From contig JAUYKV010000043.1 of NCBI GenBank assembly GCA_030699825.1, positions 1 through 49,201 of the forward strand: a DNA stretch of 49,201 bases. Reading direction: 5' to 3'. The position numbers and the translations under genes are program-made. The notes beneath the pieces were generated by a model. It saw only the letters and a list, made by a program, of their open reading frames with translations. It was not told the DNA's origin and ran no database searches. Source of the DNA: Pseudomonas sp. Lineage in GTDB: Bacteria; Pseudomonadota; Gammaproteobacteria; Pseudomonadales; Pseudomonadaceae. Numbering within the stretch: the stretch's first letter is position 1; each line of letters starts with the position of its first letter. This document shows, piece after piece, positions 1-11,017 of the stretch.

Positions 1-829
<829 letters not shown>

Positions 830-830
830 C

Positions 831-1850
831 TTATTTCCTCGGATCGAAGGCATCGCGTGCCGCTTCGCCGATAAACACCAGCAGGCTGAGCATCAGCGCC
901 AGCACGCTAAAGGCGCTGATACCGAGCCAGGGCGCCTGCAGGTTGGACTTGCCCTGGGCGACCAGTTCGCCCAGTGAAGGCGCGCCCGGCGGCAGGCCGA
1001 AGCCGAGGAAGTCCAGCGCGGTCAGGGTGCCGATGGCGCCGGTGAGAATAAAGGGCATGAAGGTCATGGTCGAGACCATGGCGTTGGGCAGGATGTGGCG
1101 AAACATGATGGCGCCGTTCTCCATGCCCAGGGCGCGGGCGGCGCGCACATACTCCAGGTTGCGGCCGCGGAGGAACTCGGCGCGCACCACATCGACCAGG
1201 CTCATCCAGGAGAACAGCAGCATGATGCCCAGCAACCACCAGAAATTCGGCTGGACGAAACTGGCGAGAATGATCAGCAGGTAGAGCACCGGCAGGCCCG
1301 ACCAGATCTCCAGAAAACGCTGCCCGACCAGGTCGACCCAGCCACCGTAGAAGCCCTGCAGAGCGCCGGCGAATACGCCGATGATCGAGCTGAGCACGGT
1401 CAGGATCAGGGCGAACAGCACCGAGATGCGGAAGCCGTAGATCACCCGGGCCATGACGTCGCGGCCCTGGTCGTCGGTGCCCAACCAGTTGGCATGCGAT
1501 GGCGGTGCCGGGGCGGGCACTTGCAGCTCGTAATTGATGCTGGAGTAGCTGAAGGGGATCACTGGCCAGAGCATCCAGCCGTCTTTCTGTTCGATCAGCT
1601 CCTGGATATAGGGGCTCTTGTAGTTGGCTTGCAGGGGGAATTCGCCGCCGAAGACGGTTTCCGGATAGCGTTTGAGCACCGGGAAATACCATTCGCCGTC
1701 ATAGCGCACGGCCAGCGGTTTGTCGTTGGCAATCAGTTCGGCACCCAGGCTCAGGCCGAACAGGGCGAGGAAGATCCACAGCGACCACCAGCCGCGCTTG
1801 TGCGCCTTGAACAGTTCGAAGCGCCGTCGATTGAGGGGGGAGAGCGTCAT
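831..1850 (-). CDS. yejE: ABC transporter permease YejE
   Basis: Inner-membrane permease of 339 residues, of the BinI/DppC type found in peptide uptake systems. It starts MTLSPLNRRRFELFKAH, with one N-terminal transmembrane segment, a long periplasmic stretch after it, and the LGTDDQGRDVMARVIYG motif that opens the conserved permease core. The EAA-loop region (RAARALGMENGAIMFRHILP) is intact and would contact the YejF ATPase. I chose the ATG at 1850, one base after the yejB stop, because upstream in-frame codons lie inside yejB. It pairs with YejB to form the translocation channel. Confidence 0.95.
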   Translation of the reverse strand: MTLSPLNRRRFELFKAHKRGWWSLWIFLALFGLSLGAELIANDKPLAVRYDGEWYFPVLKRYPETVFGGEFPLQANYKSPYIQELIEQKDGWMLWPVIPFSYSSINYELQVPAPAPPSHANWLGTDDQGRDVMARVIYGFRISVLFALILTVLSSIIGVFAGALQGFYGGWVDLVGQRFLEIWSGLPVLYLLIILASFVQPNFWWLLGIMLLFSWMSLVDVVRAEFLRGRNLEYVRAARALGMENGAIMFRHILPNAMVSTMTFMPFILTGAIGTLTALDFLGFGLPPGAPSLGELVAQGKSNLQAPWLGISAFSVLALMLSLLVFIGEAARDAFDPRK

Positions 1851-1851
1851 C

Positions 1852-2925
1852 TCAACTCTCCCGGCTTTCGAAGTCGATGCGCGGATCGACCAGGGTATAG
1901 GTGATGTCACCGATCAATTTCACGACCAGCCCCAATAAGGTAAAGATAAACAGGGTGCCGAAGACCACCGGATAATCGCGATTGATCGCCGCCTCGAAAC
2001 TCATCAGGCCAAGACCGTCGAGGGAGAAGATCACCTCGATCAACAGCGAACCGGTGAAGAACAGGCCGATAAAGGCTGCCGGAAAACCGGCGATGATGAT
2101 CAGCATGGCATTGCGGAACACATGGCCATAAAGCACGCCGTTGTTGCCCAGGCCCTTGGCCCTGGCGGTGACCACATACTGCTTGTTGATTTCGTCGAGG
2201 AAGCTGTTTTTGGTCAGCAGGGTCAGGGTGGCGAAGTTGCCGATCACCAGGGCGGTCACGGGCAGGGCCAGGTGCCAGAAGTAGTCGAGGATCTTGCCGC
2301 CGAGGCTGAGTTCGTCGAAGTTGTTCGAGGTCAGGCCGCGCAGCGGAAACAGGTCGAAGTAGCTGCCGCCGGCGAACACCACGATCAGCAGAATGGCGAA
2401 GAGGAAGGCGGGGATCGCGTAGCCGACGATGATCGCCGAACTGGTCCAGACATCGAAGGCGCTGCCATGGCGGGTGGCCTTGGCGATGCCCAGCGGAATC
2501 GAGACCAGGTACATGATCAGGGTGCTCCACAGCCCGAGCGAGATCGACACCGGCATCTTTTCGATGATCAGGTCGATCACCTCGGCGTCGCGGAAGAAGC
2601 TCTGGCCGAAGTCGAACCGGGCATAGTTCTTCAGCATGATCCAGAAGCGCTCGGGGGCCGGCTTGTCGAAACCGTACAGTTGCTCGATCTCGGCGATCAG
2701 CTCCGGGTCGAGGCCCTGGGCGCCGCGATAGTTGGAGCCGGCGACTGCCACTTCGGCGCCGCCGCCCGCAATGCGGCTGGTGGCCCCTTCGAAGCCCTCC
2801 AGCTTGGCGATCATCTGTTCCACCGGCCCGCCCGGGGCGGCCTGGATGATGATGAAGTTGATCAGCAGAATGCCGAACAGGGTGGGGATGATCAGCAACA
2901 GGCGACGAAAGATATACGCCAGCAT
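1852..2925 (-). CDS. yejB: ABC transporter permease YejB
   Basis: Inner-membrane permease of 357 residues (DppB-type partner of YejE). The N-terminus [19 protein letters not shown] is the classic first helix of this family. It is followed by a periplasmic insert of about 90 residues, as in YejB, and then the five-helix core with the EAA loop ([20 protein letters not shown]). It ends in [12 protein letters not shown]. It starts one base after the stop of the binding-protein gene at 2927. Complete and without visible lesions. Confidence 0.95.
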   Translation of the reverse strand: MLAYIFRRLLLIIPTLFGILLINFIIIQAAPGGPVEQMIAKLEGFEGATSRIAGGGAEVAVAGSNYRGAQGLDPELIAEIEQLYGFDKPAPERFWIMLKNYARFDFGQSFFRDAEVIDLIIEKMPVSISLGLWSTLIMYLVSIPLGIAKATRHGSAFDVWTSSAIIVGYAIPAFLFAILLIVVFAGGSYFDLFPLRGLTSNNFDELSLGGKILDYFWHLALPVTALVIGNFATLTLLTKNSFLDEINKQYVVTARAKGLGNNGVLYGHVFRNAMLIIIAGFPAAFIGLFFTGSLLIEVIFSLDGLGLMSFEAAINRDYPVVFGTLFIFTLLGLVVKLIGDITYTLVDPRIDFESRES

Positions 2926-2926
2926 C

Positions 2927-5092
2927 TTATTGCTCCGTGCTCGCGGCTGTGGCGTTGTCCGTGGCGGCGGGTTCCTGTTGCGGGCGAGCCCACCAGGTAT
3001 TCAGGCCGATGTCGTATTTGGGGGTGACTTTCGGGTGTTCGAAGCGGTTCCAGTAGGCCACGCGCCAGGTCTTGATGTGCCAGTTGGGAATGACGTAATG
3101 GCCCCACAACAGCACCCGGTCGAGTGCCCGGGTGTGGGCGACCAGGCTCTGTCGTGAATCGGCGTTGATCAGGCCTTCGACCAGTTGGTCGATGGCCGGA
3201 TCTTTCAGGCCGATGAAATTACGGCTGCCGGGGTTGTCGGCGCTGCTGGAATGCCAGTATTCGCGCTGCTCGTTGCCCGGCGAGTTGGATTGGCCAAAAC
3301 CGCCCACGATCAGGTCGAAATCCCGCGAGCGCAGGCGGTTGATGTACTGCGAGACGTCGACCCGGCGAATCACCAGGTCGATGCCGAGATCGGCCATGTT
3401 GCGCTTGAGCGGCAGCAGCACGCGCTCGAATTCGGTCTGGGCGAGGAGGAACTCGAAACTGACCGGCGCGCCTTCGGCGTCGAGCATCTGGTCGCCTTCG
3501 ATGCGCCAGCCGGCTTCTTGCAACAGTTGATAGGCGCGCCTCTGCTGTTCGCGAATGATGCCGCTGCCGTCGGTGACGGGCACGCGGAATTCATCGCTGA
3601 ACACCTGCGCCGGGATCATGCTGCGCAGCGGCTCGAGGAGCTTCAGTTCATCGGTGCCGGGGAGGCCGCTGGAGGCCAGTTCGGAGTTGTCGAAATAGCT
3701 GCGGGTACGGGTATAGGCACCATTGAACAGCTGGCGGTTGGTCCATTCGAAATCGAACAGCAGGCCCAGCGCCTCGCGTACCCGTTTGTCCTGGAACAGT
3801 GGCCGGCGGCTGTTGAAGATGAAGCCCTGCATGCCGGTGGGGTTATGGTTGTCGATCTCTTCCTTGATCAGTTGGCCATTGGCCACGGCCGGGGTGTCGT
3901 AGGCGGTCGCCCAGTTTTTCGCGCTGCTTTCCAGCCAATAGTCGAATTGCCCGGCTTTCAGGGCTTCGAGGGCCACGGTGTTGTCGCGGTAGTAGTCGAG
4001 TCGCATGGTGTCGAAGTTGTAGAAACCGCGGTTGACCGGCAGATCCTCGCCCCACCAGTCCTTTACCCGCTCATAGCGAATCGAGCGCCCGGCTTTGACT
4101 TCGGCAACCTTGTAGGGGCCGCTGCCGAGCGGGATCTCCAGATTGCTCTTGCTGAAGTCCCGCTTGGAGGGCAGTACCTGCAGTTGTTTGAGCACCGGCA
4201 GCAGGGTCTCGGCGCTGCCCTTTTTCACCTCGAGGCGCAGGGTGTGCTGGTCTGGCGCGCTATAACCGGTGATCGATGCCAGGGGCTTGAACGCCTCGCT
4301 TGGTGAATCGGCTGCCGCCTGCAGGTTGAGTCGCAACAGTTCGGCGTCGAGTTTCTCGTCACGGACCAGGCGCGCATCCTCGTGGATGCGCAGGCTTATG
4401 CTGGCCTTATCGGGGGCAGCGACGATATCGACAATGTTCTCGTCGCCCAGCAGCGGTTGTTGTGCTGCGTCGCGCTCATCCAGTTCGCTCCACCAGTGCT
4501 TGGGCAGTACCGGCAGTTGTCCGAGAATCAGCGGCAGTTCGCGGTTGCCGGCATGCTTGAAGATGAAGCGTACCTGGCGGGGACCTTCGACTTCGGCGCG
4601 CTCGACATCGGCGTAGTAGGCACGGTAGGTAGGCGCGCCATGGGTCATCAGGGTTTCGAAGGTGAACTTGACGTCCTCGGCGGTCACCGCTCGACCGTCG
4701 TTGAAGCGGGCCTCGGGGCGCAGGTAGAAGCGTACCCAGCTGTTGTCCGGGGCTTTCTCGATTTTTTCCGCGAGCAGGGCGTACTCGGTGAAGGGTTCGT
4801 CCAGGCTGTGGCGAGTCAGGGTGTCGTAGATCAGGCCGATATCATCGGCCGCCACACCTTTGTTGATGAAGGGATTGAGGCTGTCGAAACCGCCGAAGCC
4901 GGCCTGGCGCAAGGTGCCGCCTTTCGGCGCAGCGGGGTTCACGTAGTCGAAATGTTGGTAACTGGCCGGGTATTTCGGCGGTTCGTCATACAGGGTCAGG
5001 GCGTGCTTGCCTGCGGCCTGGGCCAGGCCGGCCAGGACGAGCAGCGCGATGGTGCTGCCATGCAGTAGAAATGAGCGCAGAGGCGGCGTCAT
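2927..5092 (-). CDS. Extracellular solute-binding protein, YejA-like, copy 1 (second gene of operon)
   Basis: Periplasmic substrate-binding protein of 721 residues, SBP family 5. The start [12 protein letters not shown] at 5092 gives a signal peptide with a hydrophobic core ending LAQAAG. The mature part opens with the YejA-type segment [20 protein letters not shown]. At about 720 residues it is roughly 110 longer than its upstream neighbour. The extra sequence lies after [12 protein letters not shown] and includes residues [16 protein letters not shown], so it looks like an inserted subdomain rather than extra length at the ends. Its ATG overlaps the stop of the upstream yejA gene (ATGA), and its own stop lies one base before yejB. 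It probably delivers peptides to YejBEF; ligand unknown. Confidence 0.92.
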   Translation of the reverse strand: MTPPLRSFLLHGSTIALLVLAGLAQAAGKHALTLYDEPPKYPASYQHFDYVNPAAPKGGTLRQAGFGGFDSLNPFINKGVAADDIGLIYDTLTRHSLDEPFTEYALLAEKIEKAPDNSWVRFYLRPEARFNDGRAVTAEDVKFTFETLMTHGAPTYRAYYADVERAEVEGPRQVRFIFKHAGNRELPLILGQLPVLPKHWWSELDERDAAQQPLLGDENIVDIVAAPDKASISLRIHEDARLVRDEKLDAELLRLNLQAAADSPSEAFKPLASITGYSAPDQHTLRLEVKKGSAETLLPVLKQLQVLPSKRDFSKSNLEIPLGSGPYKVAEVKAGRSIRYERVKDWWGEDLPVNRGFYNFDTMRLDYYRDNTVALEALKAGQFDYWLESSAKNWATAYDTPAVANGQLIKEEIDNHNPTGMQGFIFNSRRPLFQDKRVREALGLLFDFEWTNRQLFNGAYTRTRSYFDNSELASSGLPGTDELKLLEPLRSMIPAQVFSDEFRVPVTDGSGIIREQQRRAYQLLQEAGWRIEGDQMLDAEGAPVSFEFLLAQTEFERVLLPLKRNMADLGIDLVIRRVDVSQYINRLRSRDFDLIVGGFGQSNSPGNEQREYWHSSSADNPGSRNFIGLKDPAIDQLVEGLINADSRQSLVAHTRALDRVLLWGHYVIPNWHIKTWRVAYWNRFEHPKVTPKYDIGLNTWWARPQQEPAATDNATAASTEQ

Positions 5093-6921
5093 CGGGCATT
5101 CTCCGTTGGTTTCAGCCACCAGGTGCGCAGGCCCAGGGTATAGGGCGGCGTGGTGACGAAGGCAAACCGGTTGCGGTAGGCCAGGCGGTGATAGTTGATG
5201 TACCAATTGGGGATGCTGTAATGCTGCCACAGCAGCACCCGGTCGATTGCGCGGGTGGCGGCGATCTGTTCATCGCGGGTTTGCGCCGACAACAGTTTGT
5301 CGAGCAGGGCATCGACCACCGGATGGTTCACCCCGGCGTAGTTCTTGCCGCCTTTGACCTTTGCCTGGCTGGAGTGGAAGTACAGCCATTGCTCCAGGCC
5401 CGGGCTGAGGGTTTGTGGCAGGGTCAGCAGAATCATGTCGAAGTCGAATTGATCCAGGCGTTGTTTGTACTGCGCGCGATCGACGGTGCGCAGGTTGGCC
5501 TGGATGCCGATACTGGCCAGGTTCTCGGTGAACGGCTGGAGGATGCGCTCGAGGTTTGGATTGACCAGCAGAATCTCGAACTGCAGCGGCTGGCCCTTGG
5601 CGTTGAGCAGATGCTGGCCGGACGGTTTCCAGCCAGCCTCGGCCAATAGACCGAGGGCGCGGCGCAAGGTTTCCCGGGGGATCCCGCGGCCATCGGTTTG
5701 CGGCATTGCAAAGGGTTCGCTGAGCAGGCGTTTCGGCAGTTGCTTGCGATAAGGCGACAGCATCAGCCATTCGGCGCCTTTGGGTGTGCCAGTGGCGGAG
5801 AACTCGCTGTTGGGGTAATAGCTTTTGGCACGGACATAGGCGCTGTTGAACAGTGCACGGTTGGTCCACTCGAAATCGAACATCAGCCCCAGGGCTTCAC
5901 GTACCTTGCGCTCGGCAAAAGTCGCCCGCCTGCTGTTGATGAACAAGGCCTGGGTCTGCGTGGGAATCTGGTGCGGGATCTCGGCACGAATCACCTCGCC
6001 ACGCGCCACCGCCGGGAAACGATAGCCGTTGGCCCAGTTTTTTGCCTGGTGCTCGATATAGAAGTCGAATTCACCGGCCTTGAACGCCTCGAAGGCGACA
6101 TGGGTATCGCGGTAGAACTCCACCTCGACCCGATCGAAGTTGTATTTGCCACGATTGACCGGCAGTTTCTCCCCCCACCAATTCTTCACCCGTTCGAAGG
6201 TCAGGCTGCGCCCCGGGCTGACCCGGGTGATGCGGTACGGACCGCTACCCAGCGGCGGTTCGAAGGTGGTGGCCTTGAAGTCGCGGTCTTTCCAGTAATG
6301 CTGCGGCAGTACCGGCAATTCGCCCAGGCGCAGGATCAGCAGCGGGTTACCCGAGCGCTTGAAGACGAAACGGATGCGGTGGCGATTGAGGATGTCGACC
6401 CGCTTCACTTCCTGCAGGCTGGTGCGGTACTGCGGGTGTCCCTCTTTGAGCAGCAGCCGATAGGAAAACGCCACGTCGTAGGCGGTGATCGGTTTGCCGT
6501 CATGGAAGCGCGCTTGCGGGCGCAGGTTGAACACCACCCAGCTGCGATCCTCGCTGTACTCGACCGACTTGGCGATGAGGCCGTAGCTGGAGGTTGGCTC
6601 ATCGCCGGAAGGGTCGTAATAGCCGGTGCCGGCCATCAGCGGTTCGTTCAGCCCGGTGACGCCGTATTGGAGAAAATTGGCGGTGGAAATTGGGCTGGTA
6701 CCCTTGAAGGTGTAGGCATTGAGGGTGTCGAAAGTGCCCATGCCCATGAAGCGCAGCGTGCCGCCTTTCGGGGCATCGGGATTGACCCAGTCGAAATGAC
6801 TGAAGTTGGCCGGGTATTTGAGCGCACCAAATTGCGCATAGCCGTGGCTTTCGCGGACGGTCGCCCACGCGGGAAAGCCGATGAGCAAGCTGAGGATTAG
6901 CGAGAGGAGGGGACGTATCAA
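5089..6921 (-). CDS. yejA: Extracellular solute-binding protein, YejA-like, copy 2 (first gene of operon)
   Basis: Periplasmic binding protein of 610 residues, the usual YejA length. It has a clear signal peptide (MIRPLLSLILSLLIGFPAWA, cleavage after AWA). The mature protein begins with HGYAQFGALKYPANFSHFDW and carries the SBP_bac_5 signature region around LPVNRGKYNFDRVEV. It is the promoter-proximal gene of the minus-strand operon and overlaps the next gene by four bases. The two YejA proteins share many blocks (for example [16 protein letters not shown] and RAIDRVLLW), so they are tandem paralogues feeding a single YejBEF channel. Confidence 0.93.
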   Translation of the reverse strand: MIRPLLSLILSLLIGFPAWATVRESHGYAQFGALKYPANFSHFDWVNPDAPKGGTLRFMGMGTFDTLNAYTFKGTSPISTANFLQYGVTGLNEPLMAGTGYYDPSGDEPTSSYGLIAKSVEYSEDRSWVVFNLRPQARFHDGKPITAYDVAFSYRLLLKEGHPQYRTSLQEVKRVDILNRHRIRFVFKRSGNPLLILRLGELPVLPQHYWKDRDFKATTFEPPLGSGPYRITRVSPGRSLTFERVKNWWGEKLPVNRGKYNFDRVEVEFYRDTHVAFEAFKAGEFDFYIEHQAKNWANGYRFPAVARGEVIRAEIPHQIPTQTQALFINSRRATFAERKVREALGLMFDFEWTNRALFNSAYVRAKSYYPNSEFSATGTPKGAEWLMLSPYRKQLPKRLLSEPFAMPQTDGRGIPRETLRRALGLLAEAGWKPSGQHLLNAKGQPLQFEILLVNPNLERILQPFTENLASIGIQANLRTVDRAQYKQRLDQFDFDMILLTLPQTLSPGLEQWLYFHSSQAKVKGGKNYAGVNHPVVDALLDKLLSAQTRDEQIAATRAIDRVLLWQHYSIPNWYINYHRLAYRNRFAFVTTPPYTLGLRTWWLKPTENAR

Positions 6922-7064
6922 GTGAAAGATCCGATCCGGAGCGGCTTTTGGGCTTCTTGTCCGGTACAGTAACAGCTTGTATCCGCAGGAAAAAGGCCGA
7001 GTCTATTGGCAGAGTATGCGGGCATTATCACTCTCTTTCGATTAATCACAATGAGGCCTTGAAC

Positions 7065-8510
7065 TTGGATATACGTAGCCATGGTCTGCAGTCATGGATT
7101 GATCGTCTGAACCAGGCCGAATTGCCGGCCCTGGCCGCAGTGGTGCAGGATTTGCAACGCTTGGCGCAACAAGAGCATGCATCTGTGCAGCAACTGGCGG
7201 ACGTCCTGCTGCGCGATGCTTCGCTGACGTCCAAGGTGCTGCGGGTCGGCAATAGTGCTTACTACAACCCTTCGCAAGAAACCATCAAGACCATCTCGCG
7301 GGCCATCGTCCTGATCGGCTTCGACAATGTACGCCTGATCAGCCTCTCGGTGAGCCTTATCGATGGCTTGCTCACCCGTGCTCCGCGCGAGCAGCTGCAG
7401 GAGTTGCTCGCGCGGTCGTTTCATGCGGCCGTACAGGCGCGCAATATTGCCGGCTACGTGCTGTCGCGGCATGAGGAGGAGGTCTTCATCGCGGCCCTGC
7501 TCTATGATTTGGGCGAGCTGGCCTTCTGGGGCTGTGGTGGTGAGCAGGCGGACGAGCTGGCCAGTGTTTTGGTCCAGCCTGGCGTCAATGTCGAGGAAGC
7601 GGTACGTGCGGTGCTGGGTACCAGTTTTCGCCAATTGACCCAGGGACTGGTGAAGGGCTGGAACATCGGCGAGATTGCCAGCTTGGCGCATAACAGCGCC
7701 AACCATAACGACCCGGCCGTGCGCGCCGTCAGTCTGGGCGCGCGGATCAGCGAGGCGGCGCTCGACGGCTGGGACTCGCCGGCGATGGAGGCCTTGGTCG
7801 GCGAGATGGCGACCCTCATCGGCGTCAGCCCGCAAGAGGCCATGCAGCAGGTCTTGGCCAGCGCCGATGAAGCGGTCAAGGTAGCGGCGACCTTTGGTGC
7901 CAGCCAGCTCTGCCGCCTGATCCCCAATACCGACCCCGAGCAGATCCGCCTGCAGCAGGAGCAGCGCAAGGCGCGCCTGTTGCAACCCAATCTGCAACTG
8001 CTGCAACAAGCCCTGCAGGATCTGGGGTTGCTGGCGTCTCGCCGAGGCGATCTCGGCCTGATTCTCGATACCCTGCTCAAGGGGCTGCATCAGGGCGCTG
8101 GCCTGGAGCGGGTGATGCTGGTGGTGCTGGCCGACGGACAACGTTGTTTTCGGGCCAAGCGGGTGGTCGGCGAAGGGACCGAGGGTTGGATGAACGATTT
8201 CCTGCTGCCGGTCGAGCAGCGCGAGCAGCCGCATATATTCAGTTATGTACTGCGCAATAAAGAAGCCTTGTGGATGGGCGTACCCGCCAGCTACAGCCTC
8301 AACGAACTGGTGACCCAGCCGATACGTCAGCGGCTCGGCCTGGGCATGTTCTTTATTGCCCCGCTATTGGCTGGCAACCGCGAGATTGGCGTGATATATG
8401 CCGACAATCGGGTATCCGGGCGCGCGCTGAAGCATGAACAGTTTGTTGCCTTTCAGCGCTTCAGCCAGCTTACCCGACGTTGCCTCGAGGCGCTGAGCCA
8501 GCGCGCCTGA
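7065..8510 (+). CDS. HDOD domain protein with C-terminal GAF-like region
   Basis: Protein of about 481 residues. The first 250 residues form an HDOD domain, a catalytically dead HD fold found in bacterial signalling proteins: it contains LADVLLRDASLTSKVLRVGNS and NVRLISLSV, and the metal-binding HD pair is replaced by YDLGEL. The last 170 residues look like a GAF sensor (GLERVMLVVLADGQR, then FFIAPLLAGNREIGVIYADN). There is no ATG near the N-terminus. I chose TTG at 7065 because GAGG lies eight bases upstream; TTG at 7059 or the longer TTG at 6948 are alternatives. It is divergent from the yej operon. Its signal and partner cannot be read from the sequence. Confidence 0.85.
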   Translation: MDIRSHGLQSWIDRLNQAELPALAAVVQDLQRLAQQEHASVQQLADVLLRDASLTSKVLRVGNSAYYNPSQETIKTISRAIVLIGFDNVRLISLSVSLIDGLLTRAPREQLQELLARSFHAAVQARNIAGYVLSRHEEEVFIAALLYDLGELAFWGCGGEQADELASVLVQPGVNVEEAVRAVLGTSFRQLTQGLVKGWNIGEIASLAHNSANHNDPAVRAVSLGARISEAALDGWDSPAMEALVGEMATLIGVSPQEAMQQVLASADEAVKVAATFGASQLCRLIPNTDPEQIRLQQEQRKARLLQPNLQLLQQALQDLGLLASRRGDLGLILDTLLKGLHQGAGLERVMLVVLADGQRCFRAKRVVGEGTEGWMNDFLLPVEQREQPHIFSYVLRNKEALWMGVPASYSLNELVTQPIRQRLGLGMFFIAPLLAGNREIGVIYADNRVSGRALKHEQFVAFQRFSQLTRRCLEALSQRA

Positions 8511-8521
8511 GTGCGGTTCGA

Positions 8522-10069
8522 TCAGGGTAGGCGCAGGGTCAGGGTCTGCCCTGGCTTGATGGCGCTGCCCGCGCGCGGATTCCAGCGCTGCAGGTGCCGC
8601 ATCTCGACCTTGAAGCGCTTGGCGATGGCGTACAGCGAATCACCTTTGCGCACCTTGTAATAGGTGGTGTCACTTCCCTCGGCGCTCGTTGCCGGCTGGC
8701 CGCCGTGCAAGGCCAGGGTCTGGCCGGCACGCAGGGTGTTGCCGGTGATCTTGTTCCAGCGCTTCACCTCTCGCACCGAGACCTGGTGGGTCTTGGCGAT
8801 TTGCCAGAGGCTGTCGCCCTTTTTCACCCGATAACTGCGTGATTGCGCCACAGAACGGGCTGCAGGCTGGAACAGCGGCTCTTTCGGCGTGACGCCCGGT
8901 TGTGCGGGTATGCTGAGTACCTGGCCGATGCGCAAATGATTGCTGGACAGCTTGTTGATATCTTTGAGGGTGCCGACCGTCAGGTGGTAACGGTTGGCGA
9001 TGCCACTGAGGCTGTCGCCCGAGCGGACGCTGTACTGCTGCCAGTCCACCAGGTCCTGGGGCTTCATCAGTGCCAGGTTGGCAGCCAGCAGTTCCGCGTT
9101 GGCGGTCGGCACCAGCAGATGTTGCGGGCCGTCCAGGGTGATGCGTTGTTTAAAGGCCGGGTTGAGCTGATACAGTTCATCTTCGTCCAGCTCAGCCATG
9201 GCGGCGACCCTGGACAGGTCCATGCGCTGCTTGAGCACGACCGTCTCGAAATAGGGCTCGTTGGCAATCGGCTCGAGGTTGACGCCGTAGGCTTCCGGGG
9301 ACATCACCACCTGTGACAGGGCCAGCAGCTTGGGCACGTAATTCTGTGTCTCTTTGGGCAGTGGCAGGTTCCAGTAGTCGGTCGGCAGGCCGAGTTTCTG
9401 GTTGCGCTCGATGGCCCGGCTGACGCGGCCTTCACCCGCATTGTAGGCGGCCAGGGCGAGCAGCCAGTCACCGTTGAACATTTCATGCAGGCGTGACAGG
9501 TAGTCCATCGCCGCATTGGTCGACGCCATGACGTCGCGGCGCCCGTCGTACCAACTGGTCTGGCGCAGGTTGAAATGCCGGCCGGTGGAGGGGATGAATT
9601 GCCACAGACCTACCGCATTGGCATGGGAATAGGCAAAGGGGTTGTAGGCGCTTTCGATCATCGGCAGCAACGCCAGCTCCATCGGCATGTTGCGTTCGGC
9701 CAGGCGTTCGACGATGTAGTGGATATAGGGGCTGCTGCGCGCGCCGGATTTTTCGATAAAAGCAGGATTACTGACGAACCACAGGCGTTGCTGCTCGATG
9801 CGCGGATTGATTTCGATCTCGCCCTGCATTTGATAGCCGTCGCGGACTCGTTGCCAAATATCCTCGGGCTCGGCCGGGGCGAGACTGTCGGTCAGCCACA
9901 CGGGTTCGCGCTCCAGGCCCACCGTCAGATCGGTGTCGCGGCCGCTATCCTCGGGCGCTTTGCCCGTGGTTTGGCAGCCGGCCAGGGTTGCACAAAACAC
10001 CACCACCAGCGCCTGTGCGCCTTGTGCTAATGCCTTTAGATTCAAGGTCTTGCGTGGTGGTAAAGGCAT
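8522..10069 (-). CDS. mltD: Membrane-bound lytic murein transglycosylase D
   Basis: Outer-membrane lipoprotein of 515 residues that cleaves the MurNAc-GlcNAc bond of peptidoglycan to give 1,6-anhydro ends. A lipobox (LAGC, Cys32) ends the signal peptide. The SLT domain lies at about residues 105-235, with the catalytic Glu in LLPMIESAYNPFAYS and the family motifs AVGLWQFIPSTGRHF and LALAAYNAGEGRV. Three LysM repeats follow at about 340-385, 405-450 and 470-513 (each with SGDSL/KGDSL and a later LRIGQ/LRAGQ/IKPGQ), so it binds glycan through three modules. Convergent with the HDOD gene and downstream of gloB on the same strand. Confidence 0.96.
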   Translation of the reverse strand: MPLPPRKTLNLKALAQGAQALVVVFCATLAGCQTTGKAPEDSGRDTDLTVGLEREPVWLTDSLAPAEPEDIWQRVRDGYQMQGEIEINPRIEQQRLWFVSNPAFIEKSGARSSPYIHYIVERLAERNMPMELALLPMIESAYNPFAYSHANAVGLWQFIPSTGRHFNLRQTSWYDGRRDVMASTNAAMDYLSRLHEMFNGDWLLALAAYNAGEGRVSRAIERNQKLGLPTDYWNLPLPKETQNYVPKLLALSQVVMSPEAYGVNLEPIANEPYFETVVLKQRMDLSRVAAMAELDEDELYQLNPAFKQRITLDGPQHLLVPTANAELLAANLALMKPQDLVDWQQYSVRSGDSLSGIANRYHLTVGTLKDINKLSSNHLRIGQVLSIPAQPGVTPKEPLFQPAARSVAQSRSYRVKKGDSLWQIAKTHQVSVREVKRWNKITGNTLRAGQTLALHGGQPATSAEGSDTTYYKVRKGDSLYAIAKRFKVEMRHLQRWNPRAGSAIKPGQTLTLRLP

Positions 10070-10168
10070 TGGTTGGCTGGGGCTTCCCGAGGCAAAGATC
10101 GGGCGATTCTAGAAACCGATGCCGGAGTGGTCAAGTTTTAACCACTTTTTTGCAGAGTGATCGACTTT

Positions 10169-10942
10169 TTAGAAATTATCCTTCCATGCGCGCAGGCGCG
10201 CGAAAACCTCGCTGGGCGAGCGTTGTTGCGCGCCGTCATGCTCGTCGATCTTTGCCTTGACCGCTTCTACGGTCGTGCGCAAAAACGGGTTGGTCGCGCA
10301 CTCCAGGGCCAGGCTGGACGGCAGGCTGATGCGACCCTCGGCGCGCCAGGCGCTGACCTCCTGCAGGCGCTGGGCGATCTGCGGGTTGTCTGACTCGACC
10401 GCTTGGGCGAAGCGCAGGTTGCTCAAGGTGTACTCATGGGTGCAGTACACCTGGGTTTGCCCGGGCAGGGCCGCCAGGCGGCTGAGCGAGTCGTGCATTT
10501 GTGCGGGACTGCCTTCGAACAGGCGACCGCAGCCGGCGGCAAACAGGGTGTCGCCACAAAACAACCAGTGTTGCTCGGCCTGGTAATAGGCGATATGCCC
10601 CAGGGTATGACCCGGTACTTCGATGACGTTAAAGCGCTGACCGAGTATCTCGACCTCGTCGCTTTCGCGCAAGGCCAGATCGCGCGCGGGAATATTTTCC
10701 TGCGCCGGGCCGAGTACCCGTGCCCCGGTGGCTGCCTTCAACGGCTGGATGCCGCCGACATGATCGGGATGATGGTGGGTGATCAGAATGTCGCTCAATT
10801 GCCAGCCGGGATGGCTGTTCAACCAGGCCAGTACCGGCGCCGCATCACCGGGGTCGACCACCGCGCAACGGCGCTGTTCGAGGTCTTGCAGCAACCAGAT
10901 ATAGTTGTCCGAGAAGGCGGGCAGGGCGTCGATCTTTATCAT
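10169..10942 (-). CDS. gloB: Hydroxyacylglutathione hydrolase (glyoxalase II)
   Basis: Cytosolic metallo-beta-lactamase-fold thioesterase of 257 residues. It hydrolyses S-D-lactoylglutathione to D-lactate and glutathione, the second step of methylglyoxal detoxification. The metal motif THHHPDH is present, with further ligands in the [10 protein letters not shown] and [17 protein letters not shown] blocks, plus the late YCTHEYT. I start at [14 protein letters not shown] (10942), which gives the usual family length; the longer reading has eight extra residues of no family character. It is divergent from the methyltransferase gene at 11018. Confidence 0.96.
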   Translation of the reverse strand: MIKIDALPAFSDNYIWLLQDLEQRRCAVVDPGDAAPVLAWLNSHPGWQLSDILITHHHPDHVGGIQPLKAATGARVLGPAQENIPARDLALRESDEVEILGQRFNVIEVPGHTLGHIAYYQAEQHWLFCGDTLFAAGCGRLFEGSPAQMHDSLSRLAALPGQTQVYCTHEYTLSNLRFAQAVESDNPQIAQRLQEVSAWRAEGRISLPSSLALECATNPFLRTTVEAVKAKIDEHDGAQQRSPSEVFARLRAWKDNF

Positions 10943-11017
10943 CAGGCAGGTCGCTAAGCAGGTCATAAAGGTGCATCTTAGAACTCATTGGCGGTGCTGA
11001 CTACGCAGGTAATTCTT

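Noticed and set aside
3185..4306. Plus-strand open frames opposite the yejA genes (for example 373 codons here and 400 codons at 5698-6900)
   Set aside because: Both genes on the minus strand have clear domains; the plus-strand readings have no motifs and are rich in Gln/Ala/Val/Gly from complementary codons.
10130..10160. ColR-like match upstream of mltD (TTAACCACTTTTTTGC)
   Set aside because: The T-run is offset from the consensus and the final SAC is absent; it is more likely part of an ordinary leader or hairpin.
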